Of a stretch of 64,000 bases of DNA, positions 9,355 through 17,548 are shown one piece after another. The translations under genes were made by a program, and so were the position numbers. Under the pieces are notes generated by a model. That model saw only the letters and a program-made list of their open reading frames with translations. It had not been told where the DNA came from and searched no databases. How positions within the stretch are numbered: the first letter of the stretch is position 1; every line of letters begins with the position of its first letter. The stretch covers positions 145,211 to 209,210 of the forward strand of contig VXTP01000030.1 of the NCBI GenBank assembly GCA_009837395.1. Reading direction: 5' to 3'. The DNA comes from Gemmatimonadota bacterium. GTDB taxonomy: Bacteria; JAAXHH01.

Positions 9355-9981
9355 ACGGCGGTCGTTCTAAACGGCGCCCCCAGGTCAGGGAAATCCAGTA
9401 TCGCGCTCGCCATCCAGTGCATGTCGCGGGAACCGTGGATGAACCTCGGCGCCGATCGATTCATTGAAATCACGCCGGAGCGACTGCGCCCCGGGATCGG
9501 GCTCCGGCCCGCCGGTATCGCGAACCGGCCTGGTGGCGAAAGGCCCGATCTCGAACCGTTGCTTCCCGGTTTGTACGGAGCGCTCTACGAATCCATCGCC
9601 GCCCACCTTCGACTGGGCCTGAACGTGGTGACCGACGTCGCGCATCACGACGATTACGCCACGCTGAGCGGTATCCTCTACGACTGTGCGGGACGTCTGG
9701 AGGGGTTGAACGCGCATTTCGTGGGCGTGCGCTGTCCCGCCGAGGCCGTGTGGCAACGGCGCAAAGATACCTGGCTCAGGGAACAGGACATACCGGATGA
9801 CGCACCCGTGCCCGAACTGGTGCGGATCTGGGACCGGGAGGTGCATAGACCCGGCATCTACGACCTCGAAGTCGATACATCGAAGTCGAGTGCCGAGACC
9901 TGTGCCGGCAAGATCCTGGCGCATATCGAAACGGGGGCCCGGCCGGATGCGTTCAGGCGGCTTGCCGCGATGTCCGGATGA
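9286..9981 (+). CDS. Chloramphenicol phosphotransferase-like P-loop kinase
   Basis: A 231-residue P-loop protein resembling the CPT family (PF07931), which transfers phosphate from ATP to a small hydroxylated acceptor. Walker A is GAPRSGKS at residues 30-37. Typical downstream pieces are PWMNLGADRFIE, VVTDVAHHDD (Walker B region), HFVGVRCPAEAVWQRR and the C-terminal YDLEVDTSKSS. The first about 22 residues carry the duplicated MPDA segments and are probably dispensable; the start could equally be 9328, which also has a good ribosome-binding site. There is no resistance context; neighbours are glycosidases, so the natural acceptor may be a metabolite. Confidence 0.8.
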   Translation: MPDATTSPGKENSAMPDAATLPGTAVVLNGAPRSGKSSIALAIQCMSREPWMNLGADRFIEITPERLRPGIGLRPAGIANRPGGERPDLEPLLPGLYGALYESIAAHLRLGLNVVTDVAHHDDYATLSGILYDCAGRLEGLNAHFVGVRCPAEAVWQRRKDTWLREQDIPDDAPVPELVRIWDREVHRPGIYDLEVDTSKSSAETCAGKILAHIETGARPDAFRRLAAMSG

Positions 9982-10135
9982 AACGTATCGACCAACTCTC
10001 GGTCGAAGCGCATCCTGTCCATATTTCCATTTACCACGATGAAGGCACGGGTATATTCTTGAATCCATCGTCGATCTCGATAAAACTCAAACCAGGGTGC
10101 AAAACCTGCATCGAGCACCGGGAAGGTGAGTCCAT

Positions 10136-11215
10136 ATGGGTTGGCGCGTAGCGGGACATTTTACGATCTACCGCGAGGCAGGCTGGTACGGCGCCCATCC
10201 GAACGTCGTCCGGACCCCCAATGGCGACCTGCTGGTCCTATTTCACCGGTCGCCCGCCACGGGGTTCAGCCACCACAGCCACCCTCTTTTCGACATACGG
10301 GCCTGCCGTTCCGGTGACGAAGGGCAGTCCTGGGGGTCGACCGAACTGGTTACGGCCTACCCGTACGGCGGCGTGATCGATTTTGGGACCCACACGCTGG
10401 CCGGCGGCGAGATCTTCCTGCACGCCAGCACGGTTGACCTGGTACTTGCCCAGGCGCCGGAAGTCTCCAAGCATACCTGGGTCTCCCGTCCCGGCGTGGG
10501 GTTCCACGTGCGTTCATCGGACAACGGGCGGACCTGGACGCACCCCGAGCCGTTTCCGCTGCTCCCGGATGCCGTGAACGGCCATCCCGCCTCGCACACG
10601 GGGATCTGCCGGAGCGGCCTGCTGGAGATGCCGGACGGACGGATGCTGCTTCCCGGCAAGGCTACGGACCATCCGGAAGGACGGCCCCCGTTCTTCGGCA
10701 TGATGCAATCGTCGACGGATGGCGGACGTTCCTGGGTCTACGAAAGACGTATCGCCGAGGACGACGTCGCCCACTTCAGCGAGCCCGCGATCTACCGGAC
10801 GCCGTCCGGCAGGATCCTGGTGCTTTTCCGTTGCCATCCGAACCAACCGCCAGGACAGGACGTGCACCTGGTGGAAGTACATTCCGACGACGGGGGCGCG
10901 ACCTGGTCGCCCTGGCGGTCGACGACGATGCGGGGATGTCCCGGTCACCTTCTGGGGCTGCGGGACGGCCGTGTCCTGGCCACAGTGGGCACCAGGTGGG
11001 AAGGACAGATGGGCTGCCTGGCGCGGGTACTCGAACCCGACGCCGGCGACCTGGACACCGCGCCGGACATCGTCGTGCGCGCCAATTCCCTGGAGCCGGA
11101 CTGCGGGTATCCATGGTCGGTCGAATTGAAGGATGGACGGGTGCTGGTCGTTTACTATTTTGTCTATGAAGACGGCACACGAGGCATAGAAGGATCGGTG
11201 CTCGAGGAATACTAA
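10136..11215 (+). CDS. Sialidase/neuraminidase-like six-bladed propeller (Asp-box) protein
   Basis: A 359-residue protein with four clear Asp boxes (SxDxGxTW type): GDEGQSW at 59-66, SSDNGRTW at 127-134, SSTDGGRSW at about 192-200 and SDDGGATW at 250-257. These are diagnostic of the sialidase (GH33/BNR) fold. An N-terminal HPNVVRTPNGDLLVLF and a C-terminal GYPWSVELKDGRVLVVYY complete the propeller. The usual FRIP arginine is not evident, so activity on sialic acid is uncertain. No signal peptide. The ATG at 10136 is preceded by GAAGGTGAG. It starts a compact plus-strand run with two PhyH genes (34- and 50-base gaps). Confidence 0.82.
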   Translation: MGWRVAGHFTIYREAGWYGAHPNVVRTPNGDLLVLFHRSPATGFSHHSHPLFDIRACRSGDEGQSWGSTELVTAYPYGGVIDFGTHTLAGGEIFLHASTVDLVLAQAPEVSKHTWVSRPGVGFHVRSSDNGRTWTHPEPFPLLPDAVNGHPASHTGICRSGLLEMPDGRMLLPGKATDHPEGRPPFFGMMQSSTDGGRSWVYERRIAEDDVAHFSEPAIYRTPSGRILVLFRCHPNQPPGQDVHLVEVHSDDGGATWSPWRSTTMRGCPGHLLGLRDGRVLATVGTRWEGQMGCLARVLEPDAGDLDTAPDIVVRANSLEPDCGYPWSVELKDGRVLVVYYFVYEDGTRGIEGSVLEEY

Positions 11216-11249
11216 ACCATTCCGGCACATTAGACTATCGGGAGCTTCC

Positions 11250-12038
11250 ATGTTTCAACTGGATGCACACCAGAAAGAATTCATGGATACCTTCGGGTAT
11301 CTGCACTTCCCCGGCCTTCTTGTCGACCGGATCGATGAGATCACAGAGGCTTTCGACGGGCTGTTGAAGAAAAACGGGGGCGACGACCACGAAGGCCTGG
11401 AGCGACTGGCCGTGGTGCCGTTCATCAACCATGATCCGTACCTGTGCACGCTGTTGGACGATCCGCGCATTCACGGCATCGCGGCCGGCCTGCTGGGTGA
11501 TCAGTACCAGTACTGGAACAGCGACGGGAACCTCTACGTCGGCGACACGAGATGGCACTCCGACACCCAGTGGCCCGAGCCCATCCGATTCTACAAGATG
11601 GCCATCTACCTGGATCCCATGACGAAGGACACGGGCGCGTTGCGGGTCATACCGGGAAGCCACCGGTTCGGCGAGGGGTACGCGGAAACCGTCCATGCGC
11701 ACCTGACGGGCAAAAAGGGCGGCTGGGGTGGACTCCACGGTAGCGACGTACCGGCGGTCGCCGTCGAGACCCGGCCCGGAGACCTCGCCGTGTTCAACCA
11801 TTCGACCAAGCACAGCGCGTGGGGTGGAGGCAAAAGAAGGCGCATGTTCACGATTGTGTACACGGGACACCACACGGACGGTCCATCTCTTGAGGCGTTC
11901 AGGAAGATCATCCGACAACATGGCTATACCACGCGGGAGGTATTCGGCGGGGAGGGCGGCCCCCTGCTTTCCACGGCCACGCCCGAACGACTGCGGCACC
12001 TGCAGAACCTGATTACGCAAATTCCGAAAGCGGCCTGA
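11250..12038 (+). CDS. PhyH-family dioxygenase
   Basis: A 262-residue PhyH-superfamily oxygenase with iron ligands H103-S-D105 (TRWHSDTQW) and H188 (TKHSAWGGGKRRRMF), the following arginines serving as the 2-oxoglutarate anchor, and the PGSHRFGEGYA turn. It is a close paralogue of the protein at 29834-30685: both share the FGYL.FPGLL..RIDEIT start and the SDGN.YV.DTRWHSDT core. It is second in the unit beginning at 10136. The ATG has GGGAG seven to eight bases upstream. Confidence 0.92.
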   Translation: MFQLDAHQKEFMDTFGYLHFPGLLVDRIDEITEAFDGLLKKNGGDDHEGLERLAVVPFINHDPYLCTLLDDPRIHGIAAGLLGDQYQYWNSDGNLYVGDTRWHSDTQWPEPIRFYKMAIYLDPMTKDTGALRVIPGSHRFGEGYAETVHAHLTGKKGGWGGLHGSDVPAVAVETRPGDLAVFNHSTKHSAWGGGKRRRMFTIVYTGHHTDGPSLEAFRKIIRQHGYTTREVFGGEGGPLLSTATPERLRHLQNLITQIPKAA

Positions 12039-12088
12039 CGATGTGACGCCGGGTAGAAGTAGCAGCAGCGGAAAGGAATTCCACCAGC

Positions 12089-13060
12089 ATGTCTCTTACA
12101 CAAAATCAGTTACGGCATTTCATGGATGAAGGCTACGTCATCGTCGAAGGCGCGCTCACCAGTGACGACCTGGATCCCGTCATTGCGGGGATCGAGGACT
12201 TTGTCGACGAAAGGGCCAGCGAACTCCACCGCGAAGGACGGATCGCCGAACTGCACGAGAACGAATCCTTCGAGCGGCGGCTGGCCCTGATCACCCGGGA
12301 AAACACCGCGATCTACGATGACATCGACATCATGAACATGCGGGCCGAGGCGGTGTTCCGCTTTCTCGGTAACGGCCGTATGCTGGACCTGGTGGAGTCC
12401 CTCGTCGGACCCGAAATCACGTGCAGCCCCATTCAGCATCTGCGGGCGAAGCTGCCGGAGGACCTGAACAACCCTTCGAGTCACGGGAATGGTGGCGGCA
12501 GCGGCGGTGGCAACGGCGAAGAGGACGCCCTGGCCGCCCGCATCAGGGAAAACGTGGCGCCCTGGCACCAGGACGCGCAGGTGCATCTCGAGGACGCCGA
12601 CCCGGTGTTCATTCTAACCGTTTGGCTGCCCCTGTGCGACACCGACGAGGAGAACGGATGCCTGCAGATCATCCCCCGGGTACACCACAGCCGGACCGTG
12701 TACTGGAGCGAAGGATTCGGCATCGAAGAAGGCCGGCTGCCCGATGGAGAGGTCCTGTCCCTGCCGATGAAGAAGGGCGACGTGCTGCTCATGCACAAGC
12801 TGATCCCGCACCGGTCCATCCCCAACCGTTCCAAAACGATCCGGTGGAGCCTCGACCTGCGTTACCAGCAGACCGGGCTGCCCACGGGCCGCTCCTTCTA
12901 CCCCAACTTCATCGTACGCAGCCGGCGCCATCCCGAATTCGTACTCTCGGACTACGGCACCTGGAACCGGGGCTGGGAGGAGGCACTGAAGGTCACCGCG
13001 CAGCGTCCGCCTCGCAAGAACAAGCCCACCGAGCCGACGCCGATCCGGATGTACGGATAG
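12089..13060 (+). CDS. PhyH-family dioxygenase with Gly/Asn-rich insertion
   Basis: A 323-residue PhyH protein. Iron ligands are H160-Q-D162 and H241 (LIPHRSIPNRSKTIRW), with the Arg that follows for 2-oxoglutarate. Directly before the metal motif lies a low-complexity linker, NGGGSGGGNGEED (about 134-146), absent from ordinary members and probably an expanded surface loop. The C-terminus is basic (PPRKNKP). It is third in the sialidase-like/PhyH/PhyH unit; the ATG has an upstream GGAAAGGAA purine tract. Confidence 0.9.
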   Translation: MSLTQNQLRHFMDEGYVIVEGALTSDDLDPVIAGIEDFVDERASELHREGRIAELHENESFERRLALITRENTAIYDDIDIMNMRAEAVFRFLGNGRMLDLVESLVGPEITCSPIQHLRAKLPEDLNNPSSHGNGGGSGGGNGEEDALAARIRENVAPWHQDAQVHLEDADPVFILTVWLPLCDTDEENGCLQIIPRVHHSRTVYWSEGFGIEEGRLPDGEVLSLPMKKGDVLLMHKLIPHRSIPNRSKTIRWSLDLRYQQTGLPTGRSFYPNFIVRSRRHPEFVLSDYGTWNRGWEEALKVTAQRPPRKNKPTEPTPIRMYG

Positions 13061-13148
13061 GTCCAGCGGCGCGACGTTCCAGCTGAAGCGTCGCGTAGTC
13101 CAGGCATTCAACGAATCGGTTGAAGCGGCGGGGATCGGACCTGCCCGC

Positions 13149-13649
13149 TCAGGCCCTAAGCGCAAATCGGTAAATCCGCCAGTACCCGATCACGTTGCTG
13201 ACCAGGAAGGTGGTCTCCATGAGCACCGCGACCGGGCTGCCGGCCAGGTAGTTGTGCACCATCCAGGTCACCGCGCAGACCATGTAGATCAGCCGTACCT
13301 TCCGGTCGGATCGCTGGAAATTTCCGTAGGTGGGCAGCAGGGAACCGAAAAGCGCCAGGATGTCGAGGGGACGTTCGTACGAGAAGAAGAAGCCGGCCAG
13401 AATCAGCGCCATGAACAGGTACATCAGGCGCCGGTCGGTCGTAAAGGCCGCGGTGAAGACCCTGACGCCCATGACGACATACATCGTTCCGGCGCTGCTT
13501 CTGCCGAGCACGAAGAAGTGGAATGCGTTCGTTAGCGCCGAGGCACTCAACCAGAGCAATACGTCGCGGCGCTTCTTGCACTGGAACGAAATCACGCCAC
13601 AGGTGAAAGCGACGGCGGCGAGTGCCTGAGATACGAGGAAGGAGTCCAT
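13149..13649 (-). CDS. YgjV-family inner-membrane protein
   Basis: A 166-residue protein with five to six hydrophobic helices, matching the YgjV (PF10688) family by its start (LVSQALAAVAFTCGVISFQCKKRRDVL without the first residues), the LTNAFHFFVLG helix, and the ending VSNVIGYWRIYRFALR. The family's function is unknown. The start at 13649 (MDSFLV) fits the family; a 21-residue upstream extension is less likely. It is convergent with the PhyH gene at 12089-13060 and divergent from the binding-protein gene. Confidence 0.8.
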   Translation of the reverse strand: MDSFLVSQALAAVAFTCGVISFQCKKRRDVLLWLSASALTNAFHFFVLGRSSAGTMYVVMGVRVFTAAFTTDRRLMYLFMALILAGFFFSYERPLDILALFGSLLPTYGNFQRSDRKVRLIYMVCAVTWMVHNYLAGSPVAVLMETTFLVSNVIGYWRIYRFALRA

Positions 13650-13822
13650 AGGGCGATTTACCCGGCCGGTTGGGGTCCACGTGCAAAATACAGACCGCCC
13701 GAAACGGGTCAAGGCGATTCACCTGACTACGCTTGACGCGGGACCGTGAAGTGAATAAGGTACTTTACAGCCCTTCCAACCCAACGTGAACGTCTACATC
13801 GTGACCAACGGATGGTCCCTCC

Positions 13823-15643
13823 ATGATCACCCATGCCCGCGTTGGTCCCTCCTTACGCAAAAAGGTCCGCGCCTTCGCACTCACCGCGATATGCTGCGCG
13901 ACCGCGGCCGGGATGCTGCGCGTCCTGGGCGGACCGGGCGGACCGGGCGGACCGGGCAGTCCGGCAGGTGACCAGCCCGACCAATCATCCTCCCGGTACG
14001 TGAACTCCGCGGGCGTCGAACTGCCCCCCGACGCGGCGCCGCCTTCGGAGCAGTACGTGCGCACGTTTCAGCTGGACAACACCTACATGGAGTGGTTCCG
14101 CACCATCTACAAAGGGACCTACGGCCACCGGATCATCGCGGAACCGCTGATCCGCTTCGACAAGAACTTCGACCTGATCCCGGCGGCGGCGAACCGCTGG
14201 GAACCCACCGACGACGGGCTGGGGTGGTATTTCTACCTGCGAGACGACCTCGAGTTTTCCGACGGCAAGCCCCTGACCGCCCACGACTACATATTTACCC
14301 TGCGGCGCGGCGCCGATCCGGAAAACGCCTACGACGTGGAGTGGTATTACCGTCCGATCAAGAACTGGGGCCGCGTCGTGGACCGGGAGCTGCCCCTCGA
14401 TTCGCTGGGTGTCCATGCGATCGACGACTACACGCTGCTCATCGAAACCGACGAACCCTGTGCCTACATGCCGGACCTGATGGTGGACAGCTGGGTCTCT
14501 CCCCAGCAGGCGGTGGAGAAGTACGGCGACGCCTGGTCTACCAGCCCGGAGACCTCCATCGCCAGCGGGCCCTTCTACCTGGCGGAGTGGACCAAGGCGG
14601 ACCGGGTCGTGCTCAAGGCCAATCCCCGGTACCACGGCGCCGCACGGCCTTACCTGGAAACCTTGATCGCCAAGCTACACAACGCCTCGACGCCACCACC
14701 CCTCCTCGCGTCCTACGAGGCCGACGAGGTGGATTTCGGTCTCGTAACGAACCACGCCGAACTCGCACGGATCAAATCCGATCCGCAGTTGAGCCGGGAG
14801 CTGCATTCCTACACCGACTTCGCGACCTACTACCTCACGATGGACACCTACAACCCGCCCTTCGACAACTTGAAGGTGCGCCAGGCCTTCAGCCACGCCA
14901 TCGACCGGGATGCCGTGTGCGAATCCGCGCTCCAGGGCTTCGCGATCCCCGCCTACTCCATGCTGCCGCCCGGCTTCCCGGCGGAAGCGACGGAAACCCT
15001 GAAACCCGTCCAGCGATACGACCCCGCCCTGGGGCGCAAACTGCTGGCCGAGGCGGGATTTCCCGACGGCAAGGGCTTCCCGCGCGTGGAGATGTGGGTC
15101 CGCCGCGACGTCCGGCCGGTCCACGAGGCCGGGGAGGCGATCCACGCCATGATCAAGCAGAACCTGGGCATCGACCTGGTGGTGCGCAACATGGAGGTCA
15201 AGATCTTCATGGACGCGATCAACAGCCACCAGCTTCCCCTGGGTCTTGTCCGGTTCGGGGCGGATTTCATCGATCCCAGCAGCTTGATGAACCTCTGGCT
15301 TTCCTCGGGACGTCACGCCTGGAAACACGACCTCTTCGACCGGCTGGTCGTCCAGGCGGGAGGGATCGTCGGCGACTACGAGGCGCGGATGGACGTCTAC
15401 CGGCAGGCCGAACGCATCCTGGTGGGGGAAGTGGGCGGCCTCTTCGTGTGGTACCCGACGATGAACCAGATCTGGAAATCGGACATCAGGGGGGACGCCC
15501 TCGAACCGAACCGCCGCGGATTCCGAGCCTGGCGGGGCGAGCAGATTGGAAACACGGCCTTCACGATCTACATCGCCGAGGAGAGCGACCAGGACGCCGA
15601 GACCAGGAGTTTCTGGGAAAGAGTGCTTGGGGGCGGCGGGTAG
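13823..15643 (+). CDS. ABC transporter solute-binding protein, family 5 (oligopeptide/dipeptide type)
   Basis: A 606-residue secreted binding protein. A basic, hydrophobic N-terminus (RKKVRAFALTAICCATAAG) serves as the signal peptide. The SBP_bac_5 core runs from about 75 to 570, with GHRIIAEPLIRFD, WYFYLRDDLEFSDGKPLTAHDY, ASGPFYLAEW and VRQAFSHAIDRDAV. Family members deliver peptides, nickel, opines or oligosaccharides to an ABC permease; no permease or ATPase gene is adjacent, so the transporter is encoded elsewhere or the protein acts alone. Directly after the signal comes GGPGGPGGPG, encoded by a perfect 9-base tandem repeat. Confidence 0.92.
   Translation: MITHARVGPSLRKKVRAFALTAICCATAAGMLRVLGGPGGPGGPGSPAGDQPDQSSSRYVNSAGVELPPDAAPPSEQYVRTFQLDNTYMEWFRTIYKGTYGHRIIAEPLIRFDKNFDLIPAAANRWEPTDDGLGWYFYLRDDLEFSDGKPLTAHDYIFTLRRGADPENAYDVEWYYRPIKNWGRVVDRELPLDSLGVHAIDDYTLLIETDEPCAYMPDLMVDSWVSPQQAVEKYGDAWSTSPETSIASGPFYLAEWTKADRVVLKANPRYHGAARPYLETLIAKLHNASTPPPLLASYEADEVDFGLVTNHAELARIKSDPQLSRELHSYTDFATYYLTMDTYNPPFDNLKVRQAFSHAIDRDAVCESALQGFAIPAYSMLPPGFPAEATETLKPVQRYDPALGRKLLAEAGFPDGKGFPRVEMWVRRDVRPVHEAGEAIHAMIKQNLGIDLVVRNMEVKIFMDAINSHQLPLGLVRFGADFIDPSSLMNLWLSSGRHAWKHDLFDRLVVQAGGIVGDYEARMDVYRQAERILVGEVGGLFVWYPTMNQIWKSDIRGDALEPNRRGFRAWRGEQIGNTAFTIYIAEESDQDAETRSFWERVLGGGG
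13928..13954 (+). repeat. 9-bp perfect tandem repeat (GGCGGACCG x3) inside a coding region
   Basis: Three exact copies of GGCGGACCG encode Gly-Gly-Pro repeats just after the signal peptide of the solute-binding protein. This is a slippage-prone spacer between the exported N-terminus and the folded domain. Confidence 0.8.
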
Positions 15644-15659
15644 GCGAAGCGGGAGGAAA

Positions 15660-15899
15660 TCAGACGATATTCAGCATTTTGTTGGCATAGTCTTTTCCCG
15701 CAGTCGGTGAAGGAAGAGACTCACCGTCCCGTTGATACGAATCAATGGTTTCTTCTACAATTCGACATAACTCGGAGAACACTTCCTGCTCGTTCTCCCA
15801 ATGACATCCACCGTAAAATAGACCGGGACAACTGCCAATGTAACACTGATCTTCGTCTGACCACTCCACGATTTTCACATACCGAGCACTCATCTTCAT
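15660..15899 (-). CDS. HicB-like antitoxin-family protein
   Basis: A 79-residue protein with the partial RNase-H-like HicB fold: YVKIVEWSDEDQCYIGSCPGLFYGGCHWENEQEVFSELCRIVEE shortened here to its key parts, namely IVEWSDEDQCYIGSCPGL, GGCH and the helix ELCRIVEETIDSY. No DNA-binding tail and no HicA-type toxin is visible nearby. It is translationally coupled (ATGA overlap) to a 47-codon frame upstream. Base composition is AT-richer than the flanks, suggesting acquisition. A role as antitoxin is inference from family. Confidence 0.7.
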   Translation of the reverse strand: MKMSARYVKIVEWSDEDQCYIGSCPGLFYGGCHWENEQEVFSELCRIVEETIDSYQRDGESLPSPTAGKDYANKMLNIV

Positions 15900-16039
15900 T
15901 TCTGTGATTCCTTTATCGCTACACGAATGGCCTGTTCCTGATAGTCTCTGGCGTCATCGCCGAGGTGAAAGGAACGAAATAAGAAAACACCTGTCAAGAA
16001 GGATGCAAGTTTCTCTTTTTCCACGAACGAAAACCCCAT
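15896..16039 (-). CDS. Small 47-residue hypothetical protein coupled to the HicB-like gene
   Basis: A short frame starting at ATG 16039 (MGFSFVEKEKLASFL) and ending ARDYQEQAIRVAIKESQK. Its stop overlaps the HicB-like start by four bases (ATGA), a classic sign of a two-gene unit. It matches no toxin I recognise and is shorter than HicA. It might be the remnant or analogue of the partner toxin. A longer version could begin at 16090, but that would overlap the ribosome-binding site of the divergent sigma-factor gene. Confidence 0.42.
   Translation of the reverse strand: MGFSFVEKEKLASFLTGVFLFRSFHLGDDARDYQEQAIRVAIKESQK
15971..15995 (+). promoter_or_regulatory. Possible ECF-type promoter upstream of the sigma-factor gene
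   Basis: GGAAC (15971-15975) and GTC (15993-15995) are 17 bases apart, the usual geometry of an ECF -35/-10 pair. It lies about 100 bases before the sigma-factor ATG, consistent with autoregulation. Such short motifs arise by chance and this one overlaps the small frame on the other strand. Confidence 0.25.
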
Positions 16040-16093
16040 ACATGGTGTTTTAAGATTGGTACCGAATGAGCGCCGGCCACAAAAGGACATTGC

Positions 16094-16654
16094 ATGACGC
16101 AAGACGAGGGACGATGCATCGCGCTGGAAATCCATCGCGGCAACCGGGACGCAGTGGGGGATCTGGTGGCGGCGTACCAGGACAGGCTCTTCACCTACGC
16201 CTTCCATATGCTGGGTGGTTCGGACGACGCCCTCGACGTTACGCAGGAGGCCTTTGTCAAGGCGTTCACCACGCTTACCGGGAAATACGACGCCGAGCGC
16301 TGCCGGACGCTCGAAGTCCGTCCATGGCTGTACCGCATCGTCCGGAACCTGGCGCTGAACAGGCTGAGGTCGCGCAAACGAAGGGACGACGCGCTGGTCA
16401 GCATGAAGGAAAACTTGCCAGCACAGGTTTTCGACACCGGAAACGACCTGGCCAGGACGAGCGCGATCCGGGCGGCCCTCACGGAATTGGGAAGAGAGAG
16501 CCGGGAACTGATCATCCTGCGCTATATCGAGCAATACACGTACGCGGAAATCGCGACGGTCACCGGCTCATCGGAATCGGCGCTGCGGAGCAAGGTGTAC
16601 CGTGCGCTGCGTAAACTTCGCAAAATCATGGAGGATGGTCCCAGTGGACATTAA
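16094..16654 (+). CDS. ECF-type sigma-70 factor
   Basis: A 186-residue group 4 sigma factor. Region 2 spans about 20-95 (DLVAAYQDRLFTYAFHMLG, DDALDVTQEAFVKAF, RPWLYRIVRNLALNRLR), and region 4 about 120-178 (ALTELGRESRELIILRYIEQ, YTYAEIATVTGSSESALRSKV). There are no extra C-terminal domains. The ATG is preceded by AAAAGGA at seven bases. The 3' end overlaps the next gene by 11 bases, and that gene encodes a protein starting with an anti-sigma-like domain; the pair therefore looks like a sigma/anti-sigma operon whose signal is DNA alkylation. Identification as an ECF factor is firm. Confidence 0.93.
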   Translation: MTQDEGRCIALEIHRGNRDAVGDLVAAYQDRLFTYAFHMLGGSDDALDVTQEAFVKAFTTLTGKYDAERCRTLEVRPWLYRIVRNLALNRLRSRKRRDDALVSMKENLPAQVFDTGNDLARTSAIRAALTELGRESRELIILRYIEQYTYAEIATVTGSSESALRSKVYRALRKLRKIMEDGPSGH

Positions 16655-17534
16655 CGAAGCGAGACAGTACCTGGATCAAATCAGATCCGGCGAGGCGGAC
16701 GATGAAGTCAGCCGGTCCGTGAAGGAACACCTTGAAAGGTGCGCCGATTTGCGCGAAGAGGCCGCTTTTGTGGAAAAACTGGCCGTGGAATCTCCCAAAC
16801 TGAAAATGACCGCTCCCGCAGGGATCGAGGAGGAAGTGATGATCAGGATTACAGACAAATACGATGTGATCGACACGGATTTCGGAACGGCACACGTGGC
16901 ATTTACACCCAGGGGCATTTCGGCGGTAAAACTCGATGTGGATGAGGACGGCGCCTTCGAATCCTACTACGCCGACAGGCTGGGGCGGCCCACGGTCAGA
17001 GGTTCGCTCCCCGAATCGTATGCCGATGCGGTCAGGCGGGCCATCAAAGGAGAGAAGAACACCCAGCCACCGGTCACGCTGGAGGGGTTGACCGAGTTCG
17101 AAAAGACCGTGCTGGAGCACCTGGCCAGGATTCCGACGGGAGAGGTCCGTCCCTATGCCTGGCTAGCCCGGGAAGTGGGCAGGCCGAAGGCGATCCGGGC
17201 CGTCGGCACGGTCATGGCCCGCAATCCCGTTCCCTTCCTGATGCCCTGCCACCGGCTCGTGCCCTCGACCGGAGGGGTGGGAAACTACTACTACGGACCG
17301 GAAATGAAATGGACCTTGCTGGAACGGGAAGGGATTCCGCGGGAGGACCTCGCGAACTGGAAGCAGCGCGGGGTTCGCTTCATCGGCAGCCGGACGACCG
17401 GCATCTACTGCTATCCGACCTGCCGTGACGCCCGCCGCGTTCAGCCGCAGCACCGGCTGGAATTCAGCTGTACGGAGGAAGCGGTGGACGGCGGATACCG
17501 GCCGTGCAAGCATTGCAGGCCGTTGTCGGTGTAG
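16644..17534 (+). CDS. Anti-sigma-like / O6-alkylguanine methyltransferase / Ada zinc-domain fusion
   Basis: A 296-residue three-part protein. Residues 1-60 resemble a ZAS anti-sigma helix bundle with H29-x3-C33, but the second cysteine of HxxxCxxC is leucine (L36). Residues about 70-235 are a complete MGMT: an RNase-H-like part, then the catalytic PCHRLV with acceptor C202 and GGVGNYYYG. Residues about 245-296 are an Ada-type zinc sensor, RTTGIYCYPTC...CKHC, with ligands C256, C260, C288 and C291 spaced as in E. coli Ada. The AraC-type DNA-binding part of Ada is missing. GTG 16644 is preferred over ATG 16635 because GGAGG (16630-16634) is nine bases before it and directly abuts the ATG. Role as alkylation-responsive anti-sigma is inference; the catalytic and zinc motifs are seen directly. 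Confidence 0.88.
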   Translation: MDINEARQYLDQIRSGEADDEVSRSVKEHLERCADLREEAAFVEKLAVESPKLKMTAPAGIEEEVMIRITDKYDVIDTDFGTAHVAFTPRGISAVKLDVDEDGAFESYYADRLGRPTVRGSLPESYADAVRRAIKGEKNTQPPVTLEGLTEFEKTVLEHLARIPTGEVRPYAWLAREVGRPKAIRAVGTVMARNPVPFLMPCHRLVPSTGGVGNYYYGPEMKWTLLEREGIPREDLANWKQRGVRFIGSRTTGIYCYPTCRDARRVQPQHRLEFSCTEEAVDGGYRPCKHCRPLSV

Positions 17535-17548
17535 ATACAATGTAGATA

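Noticed and set aside
15896-16090. HicA toxin partner for the HicB-like gene
   Set aside because: The coupled frame lacks the HicA double-stranded RNA-binding fold motifs (no GSHH-type histidine motif).
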